From: Candidatus Zixiibacteriota bacterium
GTDB taxonomy: Bacteria; Zixibacteria; MSB-5A5; CAIYYT01
Reading direction: 5' to 3'
Assembly: GCA_023134875.1 (NCBI GenBank)
Contig: JAGLUH010000018.1
Coordinates: 1-17,653 of the forward strand
Length of the DNA: 17,653 nucleotides
Shown piece after piece: positions 13,719 through 17,653 of this stretch (the stretch's first letter is position 1; the number at the start of each line of letters is the position of its first letter). A model generated the notes under the pieces. It ran no database searches and was not told where the DNA came from. It saw only the letters and a list, made by a program, of their open reading frames with translations. A program made the translations under genes and the position numbers.

Positions 13719-15030
13719 TGATATAGGTTATATCGGCAGAAAGTGTCGTTAATTGCCTCTGTCGCCGCAACTGTCCCAGGCGAGTGATTGCCTCACCGAT
13801 AGTGAAATGCGACCCGCAGATCAAGAGAATATCCTTTTCACCGATTATTTGCAGGGCCCGGTCGACAGCATCAGCGACCTTGAGCCGGACATCAAAATCG
13901 ATACCGGCATTGACCGCTGCCCAGATAACGCCCTCAATCTCGGCGCTGCGGCGATAATCAGGACGGGAGATTACCGCCCGTCGGGTGATCTGTTGCAGCG
14001 ATTCCAGCATCACATCATAATCGGGTCGCTCGAGAAAACCACAAACCAGAACCGCGCGACGCGCTGGAAAGGCAAGCCGAAAACTTTCCACCAGGCAGCG
14101 GGCGCCGGACGGATTGTGGGCAACGTCAAGCAGAATCGTCGGTTGCCGACAGATCACCTGGAAACGAGCCGGCCAGCGCGTTTGTTTGAAGCCACGCTGA
14201 AAAGCTCGTTTACCGATCCTAAAACCATTCCCGTTAAGCAGATCGACACAGCAAGCGGCGACAGCAGCGTTTTGAATCTGATGCACACCAGCCAGCGGCG
14301 TCAGCAAGAACGGACCATCGCCATTCCGGCTGAGAGAGAATCGCATCATCCCGTTATCATACGTCAGCTTCTTGGGTGGCGACACCGCTCGCGTGATTGT
14401 TGTTTGCCGCTCCTTGCAAATTCGCCTGAGTAAAGCGTAAATCCGCCGATTGCGAACACCCGTGACCACCGGTACCGCCGCCTTGATGATCCCCGCTTTC
14501 TCAATGGCGATTTTTTCCAGGCTGTTACCCAGAATCTTGGTGTGATCGTAATCGACATCCGTTATTACTGAAAGCTGCGGCCTGAGTATATTGGTAGCAT
14601 CGAGGCGACCACCCAGTCCCACCTCCACTACCGCCACCTCGACTGCCATCTTGCGAAAATACCAGAAAGCCAGTGCGGTTGATATCTCAAAAAAAGTAAT
14701 GCGGGCATCGCGGATGAACTGCTGATTATCACCGATAAAGCGCGCCAGCGATCTCTTGTCGATATGTCCCCGGTCGGTGCGAAACCGTTCCCGAAAATCG
14801 ACCAGGTGCGGCGAGGTGAAAACGCCGACGCGGTAGCCGGCCGCCTTGAGAATCGAAAAGAGCATCGCCGCCACCGAACCCTTGCCGTTAGTGCCGGCGA
14901 TATGAATCGATTTGAACGCCTCCTGTGGATTATCGAGATGCTGGAGCATACGCGTGATATTGCCCAGTCCCATCTTGATACCAAAGAGTTCGAGATTATA
15001 GATAAAATCTATGGCGTCATCGTAACGCAT
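13705..15030 (-). CDS. folC: Bifunctional folylpolyglutamate synthase / dihydrofolate synthase
   Basis: FolC adds glutamate to dihydropteroate and to folates with ATP, making dihydrofolate and retaining folates in the cell. The 441-residue protein shows the Mur-ligase-type P-loop HIAGTNGKGS (43-52), FTSPHLVDFRERF, the magnesium/glutamate region VVEVGLGGRLDATN, DYDHTKILGNSLEKIAIEKAGIIK, the TRWPARFQ motif, and the C-terminal-domain marker LLDVAHNPSGA. It starts two bases after the accD stop with no clear ribosome binding site, so translation is probably coupled to accD. The accD-folC order is also found in E. coli and many other bacteria. The 3' end overlaps the GAF kinase gene by 14 bases. 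Confidence 0.96.
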   Translation of the reverse strand: MRYDDAIDFIYNLELFGIKMGLGNITRMLQHLDNPQEAFKSIHIAGTNGKGSVAAMLFSILKAAGYRVGVFTSPHLVDFRERFRTDRGHIDKRSLARFIGDNQQFIRDARITFFEISTALAFWYFRKMAVEVAVVEVGLGGRLDATNILRPQLSVITDVDYDHTKILGNSLEKIAIEKAGIIKAAVPVVTGVRNRRIYALLRRICKERQTTITRAVSPPKKLTYDNGMMRFSLSRNGDGPFLLTPLAGVHQIQNAAVAACCVDLLNGNGFRIGKRAFQRGFKQTRWPARFQVICRQPTILLDVAHNPSGARCLVESFRLAFPARRAVLVCGFLERPDYDVMLESLQQITRRAVISRPDYRRSAEIEGVIWAAVNAGIDFDVRLKVADAVDRALQIIGEKDILLICGSHFTIGEAITRLGQLRRQRQLTTLSADITYINDRL

Positions 15031-15032
15031 AG

Positions 15033-15869
15033 TCAGTTTGTCATGTAATCGAGCAGCAGGCTGACAGTGTGGCGCAACTGGTGGCGATGCACGATCTTGT
15101 CGAGAAAACCGTGCTTGGAGAGAAATTCCGAACTCTGGAAGTCATCGGGAAGTTTCTGGCCGATGGTTTGCTCGATAACGCGGCGACCGGCAAAACCAAG
15201 TAAAGCTCCCGGTTCAGCGATAATCACGTCACCCAGCGAGGCAAAGCTGGCCATCACGCCGGCGGTAGTGGGATTGGTGAGGATGGAAATGAAGGGGATG
15301 CCCTGATCCGCCAGCTTGGAGAGAAGTATCGATGTCTTGGCCATCTGCAACAGCGAAAGAATTCCCTCCTGCATCCGGGCGCCGCCGGAGCAGGAAACAA
15401 TCACCAGCGGGATCGATCGCTCTAACGACCGCTCAATTGTGCGGGCGATCTTCTCGCCGACCACGCTGCCCATGCTGCCACCGACAAAAGCGAAATCCAT
15501 AATCGCCAGCGAAATCGGGCGGCCGTCGATTGTCGCCAGCCCGACGACAGCCGCATCGTTCATACCGGTTTTCTTGCGAGCGGCACTGATGCGGTCGGGA
15601 TATTTCTTGGAATCGCGAAACCCCAGCGGGTCGAGCGAAACCAGGCCGGTGTCATATTCCTCAAAACTGCCAGTATCGGTGAGAATGTTCAGATAATCGC
15701 CATGTTTGATCCGGAAATGATAGGAGCAGTTGGAACAGACCCAGAGCGCTTTTTCCAACTCCTTGACATAGATAATCTCACCGCAGGAGTTGCATTTAGT
15801 CCAGAGTCCATCCGGGATATCCCGTCTGGTTGTCGGCGGCGGTTTTGGTTTGCGCTTAAACCATTCCAT
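15033..15869 (-). CDS. accD: Acetyl-CoA carboxylase carboxyltransferase subunit beta
   Basis: AccD pairs with AccA to move carboxyl from biotin on AccB to acetyl-CoA, giving malonyl-CoA for fatty-acid synthesis. The 278-residue protein carries the N-terminal zinc ribbon with Cys26/Cys29 and Cys45/Cys48 and the opening MEWFKRKP. The crotonase-fold core follows, with YPDRISAARKKTGMNDAAVVG, FVGGSMGSVVGEK, the SGGARMQEGILSLLQMAKTS segment, and LTNPTTAGVMASFASLGD. Length and motif order are normal. It starts two bases after the stop of the tsaB-rimI fusion gene. A GGAG about 14 bases upstream is farther than ideal, so coupling with that gene is likely. AccA, AccB and AccC are not in the window. 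Confidence 0.97.
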   Translation of the reverse strand: MEWFKRKPKPPPTTRRDIPDGLWTKCNSCGEIIYVKELEKALWVCSNCSYHFRIKHGDYLNILTDTGSFEEYDTGLVSLDPLGFRDSKKYPDRISAARKKTGMNDAAVVGLATIDGRPISLAIMDFAFVGGSMGSVVGEKIARTIERSLERSIPLVIVSCSGGARMQEGILSLLQMAKTSILLSKLADQGIPFISILTNPTTAGVMASFASLGDVIIAEPGALLGFAGRRVIEQTIGQKLPDDFQSSEFLSKHGFLDKIVHRHQLRHTVSLLLDYMTN

Positions 15870-15871
15870 AA

Positions 15872-16960
15872 TCAGTACAGAATCTCCATGCTCATAGTAT
15901 AGGAATCTTCCACCGGACTGCTGTAAAAATCTTTTCTTCGCATCAGAATCGAAAAACCATAACTCTGGTAGAACTCAACCGCCTTTACATTGGAAGGACG
16001 AACATCGAGCAGCAGTTGCCGTTTCTTCAGGCGTCGCAGGCGGGAAAACAACTCATCCAGAAGGGCTTTGCCGATCCCTTCCGAACGATACTCCCTGGCG
16101 GTGGCGATATTCGAGATATAACCGTACGCATCGACGGCAACACAGACCGCATAGCCGATGCATTGTTTCCCCCGCCGTACTGCGAGAGTGATCACATCGG
16201 GATTGTCTATGTCGGCGCGGAAGTTCTTCTCCTTCCAGGCATCGCTGAATGACTCAGCTTCAATCCGCATAATGTCATTAAGATCAGCCGGCGCCATTTC
16301 GACAATCTCGAAGCTTTCCTGGTCACGTTTTCGTTCCGGCTGTGACTTTACCAGGTAGTTGATCTGCACATCAGCCGGATCAAGAACCGCAAAGCCCTGC
16401 CGGTTGGCGGTAAACAACGCCGCTAACTGGCCGCCATCGTAAGATGACGGCGCTGCCAGCCGTAAAGCGTGACCACCTGCTTTTGATACCAACTCCTGCA
16501 ACTTCTCGGCTCCAGGCCCGCCGAAGAGAGCTTCGGGGTAACGGCTGGTAATCTCCGACACGTTAAGAATCTCCACTTCCGTGGCAGCGGTCGATACGAA
16601 GAACTGATCGGCGCGGCAATGAATTACCACTAACGCCTCACTGTTCCCGCCCGCGAGGAACAGGTGATGCATAACCGTTGTTGAGCCGGCGATGATCTCC
16701 TTATTCCACGCCTGAGCCAGTCCAATCAGCGTGGCAGTACCTACCCGCAAGCCGGTAAACGACCCCGGGCCGGTAATCACCGCCATGCCGTCAAGCTGTG
16801 CAGGTGAAATATTGGCATTCACCAGGAGCTTGTCAAGCTCCCCAATGATTTTTTCGGAATGGCTACGATCCGCGGGGCCGACATAGTTGCCGTGAATTAC
16901 CGCCTCATCAGCCAGCCCCAGCTTAAGTCTGGCCGATGAGCTGTCAACCGCCAGCAGCAT
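15872..16960 (-). CDS. tsaB: TsaB-RimI fusion: t6A synthesis subunit joined to ribosomal S18 acetyltransferase
   Basis: The 362-residue protein joins two proteins usually made separately. Residues 1 to about 212 are TsaB, the ASKHA-fold partner that holds TsaD for N6-threonylcarbamoyl-adenosine formation on ANN-decoding tRNAs. It shows MLLAVDSSSARLKLGL, SHSEKI, the hallmark GPGSFTGLR (64-72), and a C-terminal end PADVQINYLV. Residues from about 217 to 362 are a GNAT acetyltransferase of RimI type with EAESFSDAW, YGYISNIATAREYRSEGIGKALL (acetyl-CoA loop 292-297) and DVRPSNVKAVEFYQSYGF. RimI acetylates the N-terminus of ribosomal protein S18, and relatives can act more broadly. The frame is open throughout, with no stop or frameshift at the joint. 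GAGGA seven bases ahead supports the ATG, which lies inside the end of tsaE (17-base overlap). TsaD and TsaC are elsewhere. Confidence 0.93.
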   Translation of the reverse strand: MLLAVDSSSARLKLGLADEAVIHGNYVGPADRSHSEKIIGELDKLLVNANISPAQLDGMAVITGPGSFTGLRVGTATLIGLAQAWNKEIIAGSTTVMHHLFLAGGNSEALVVIHCRADQFFVSTAATEVEILNVSEITSRYPEALFGGPGAEKLQELVSKAGGHALRLAAPSSYDGGQLAALFTANRQGFAVLDPADVQINYLVKSQPERKRDQESFEIVEMAPADLNDIMRIEAESFSDAWKEKNFRADIDNPDVITLAVRRGKQCIGYAVCVAVDAYGYISNIATAREYRSEGIGKALLDELFSRLRRLKKRQLLLDVRPSNVKAVEFYQSYGFSILMRRKDFYSSPVEDSYTMSMEILY

Positions 16961-17384
16961 CGCCGATTTCCTCGATAGTAATCAGTCGTTCCGTTTCCGC
17001 CACCATTTTCAGCATCACTCGATAATAACGCTGCGGCCAGTGTTTACGGCATTTCTCCGCCCATTCAATAACCACAATACCATCAGATTCAAGGTATTCA
17101 TCGAAGCCGAGGTCGGCAAGGTCATTGTCGTCGGTTATGCGGTAGAGATCGATATGGAAGATTTGGGGCGTTGTCGGATAGGCGTGAACCAGGGCGTAGC
17201 TGGGCGAGGTGACTTCGATATCCTGGTCAAAGTGCGCCACTAATCCCTGCGCAAAGACGGTCTTGCCTGCTCCCAAGTCACCGATCAGCAACACGCGGTC
17301 ACCGGCTGCCAGTTGCGCCGCGAACCGATCAGCAATTTCCCGGGTTTGAGTTTCCGATTGCGACCGCCACGATTGAGAAAACAT
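16944..17384 (-). CDS. tsaE: tRNA threonylcarbamoyladenosine synthesis ATPase TsaE
   Basis: TsaE is the small P-loop ATPase that binds the TsaB-TsaD complex and drives turnover in t6A synthesis. The 146 residues hold the Walker A GDLGAGKT (35-42), TSPSYALVHAY (equivalent to the common SPTF.LV..Y), HIDLYRI (77-83), DLGFDEYL, and IEWAEK (106-111). These are all in the family's order and length. The ATG directly follows two stop codons in a row (TAGTAG) that end the upstream PglZ-type gene, and no ribosome binding site is visible, so translation must be coupled or inefficient. The downstream partner gene tsaB-rimI overlaps it by 17 bases. Confidence 0.96.
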   Translation of the reverse strand: MFSQSWRSQSETQTREIADRFAAQLAAGDRVLLIGDLGAGKTVFAQGLVAHFDQDIEVTSPSYALVHAYPTTPQIFHIDLYRITDDNDLADLGFDEYLESDGIVVIEWAEKCRKHWPQRYYRVMLKMVAETERLITIEEIGDAAGG

Positions 17385-17387
17385 CTA

Positions 17388-17653
17388 CTATCTGGGCGTT
17401 AGTGTACACACGGGAATAATCATCTCGTCCAGGCTGATGCCGCCGTGCTGGAAGCTGTTCTGAAACTGGCGGCTGTATTCGTGGTAGTTGGTCGGGTAAA
17501 CAAAGTAATAGTCCTCCCGAGCGATCAGATAGGTGGTTGCCAGACTCATGTGGGGCAGGCGATAGCGGCTCGGGTTCTTGATCAGAAGCGATTCCTGAGG
17601 ATTGCAGTTCAGGTTGTCGCCATATTTATAGCGAAGATTGGTTGAAGTATCCT
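17388..17653 (-). CDS. C-terminal part of a PglZ-domain response regulator, PorX-like; 5' part outside window
   Basis: The 87 complete codons inside the window end in FQHGGISLDEMIIPVCTLTPR, the typical end of PglZ-domain proteins of the response-regulator/alkaline-phosphatase type. Upstream, NLRYKYGDNLN, RYRLPHMSLATTYLIARED and YYFVYPTNYHEYSRQFQNSF also fit PorX, the regulator of the type IX secretion system in Bacteroidota. The N-terminal receiver domain expected for PorX cannot be seen here, so a PglZ protein without a receiver is possible. The gene ends in tandem TAG codons, one base before the tsaE ATG. I recall PorX next to tsaE as a common neighbour pair in Bacteroidota. It would be the most upstream gene of the operon seen in this window. 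Confidence 0.75.
   Translation of the reverse strand, partial: DTSTNLRYKYGDNLNCNPQESLLIKNPSRYRLPHMSLATTYLIAREDYYFVYPTNYHEYSRQFQNSFQHGGISLDEMIIPVCTLTPR

Noticed and set aside
1..17653. CRISPR arrays, tRNA or rRNA genes, prophage or toxin-antitoxin modules
   Set aside because: No regularly spaced repeats, no cloverleaf or rRNA core sequences and no phage-type genes were found on either strand.

Overview
The window looks like the chromosome of a Gram-negative bacterium of moderate GC content. It carries an outer-membrane beta-barrel protein, lipoprotein-type exports, a LolA-like periplasmic protein, the stand-alone (PurSQL-type) form of PurL and a zinc-ribbon L28. The right edge holds the C-terminus of a PglZ-domain (PorX-like) response regulator directly before tsaE, an arrangement I recall from Bacteroidota. 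I therefore lean towards the FCB superphylum, possibly a Zixibacteria-like lineage. This is inference, since no rRNA or marker tree is available here.

Layout: (1) 1-799, minus strand: a cell-envelope pair, an outer-membrane barrel protein whose stop overlaps the start of a lipoprotein cut off at the window edge. (2) 986-1720, plus strand: a LolA/LolB-like secreted protein with a good promoter. (3) 1724-2459: a REP/RAYT unit. A Y1/HUH tyrosine transposase gene is accompanied by four GTAG-guided palindromes. Two are identical and flank the unit, one sits just upstream of the gene to form a BIME-like inverted pair, and one lies in frame inside the transposase gene. (4) 2508-4163, minus: hutU (urocanase) with its own near-consensus promoter and no other hut gene. 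(5) 4389-4610, plus: a small unknown protein. (6) 4655-7176, minus: purL with a hairpin terminator and a long structured leader (promoter, three hairpins, and a terminator competing with a long-range helix). This resembles an unrecognised riboswitch or attenuator, or a stand-alone small RNA. (7) 7216-7466, plus: rpmB (L28), divergent from the purL leader. (8) 7591-8292, minus: nfi (endonuclease V). (9) 8665-10200, plus: a PutP-like sodium:solute symporter whose start codon is unclear. (10) 10283-17653, minus: a tightly packed run of PglZ/PorX-like regulator (partial), tsaE, tsaB-rimI fusion, accD, folC, GAF histidine kinase, and REC-GAF-GAF histidine kinase. Every junction overlaps or has a gap of at most 3 bases, so this is almost certainly one operon.

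How the genes work together: the right-hand operon mixes housekeeping work (t6A tRNA modification by TsaE/TsaB, S18 acetylation by RimI, malonyl-CoA synthesis by AccD, folate polyglutamylation by FolC) with signal transduction (a PorX-like regulator at the upstream end, two cytosolic kinases at the downstream end). The left half is a series of single-gene units with their own promoters, interrupted by the REP/RAYT unit in the tail-to-tail gap between the LolA-like gene and hutU.

The two signals I rate highest are the purL leader RNA and the REP/RAYT unit with its coding REP.
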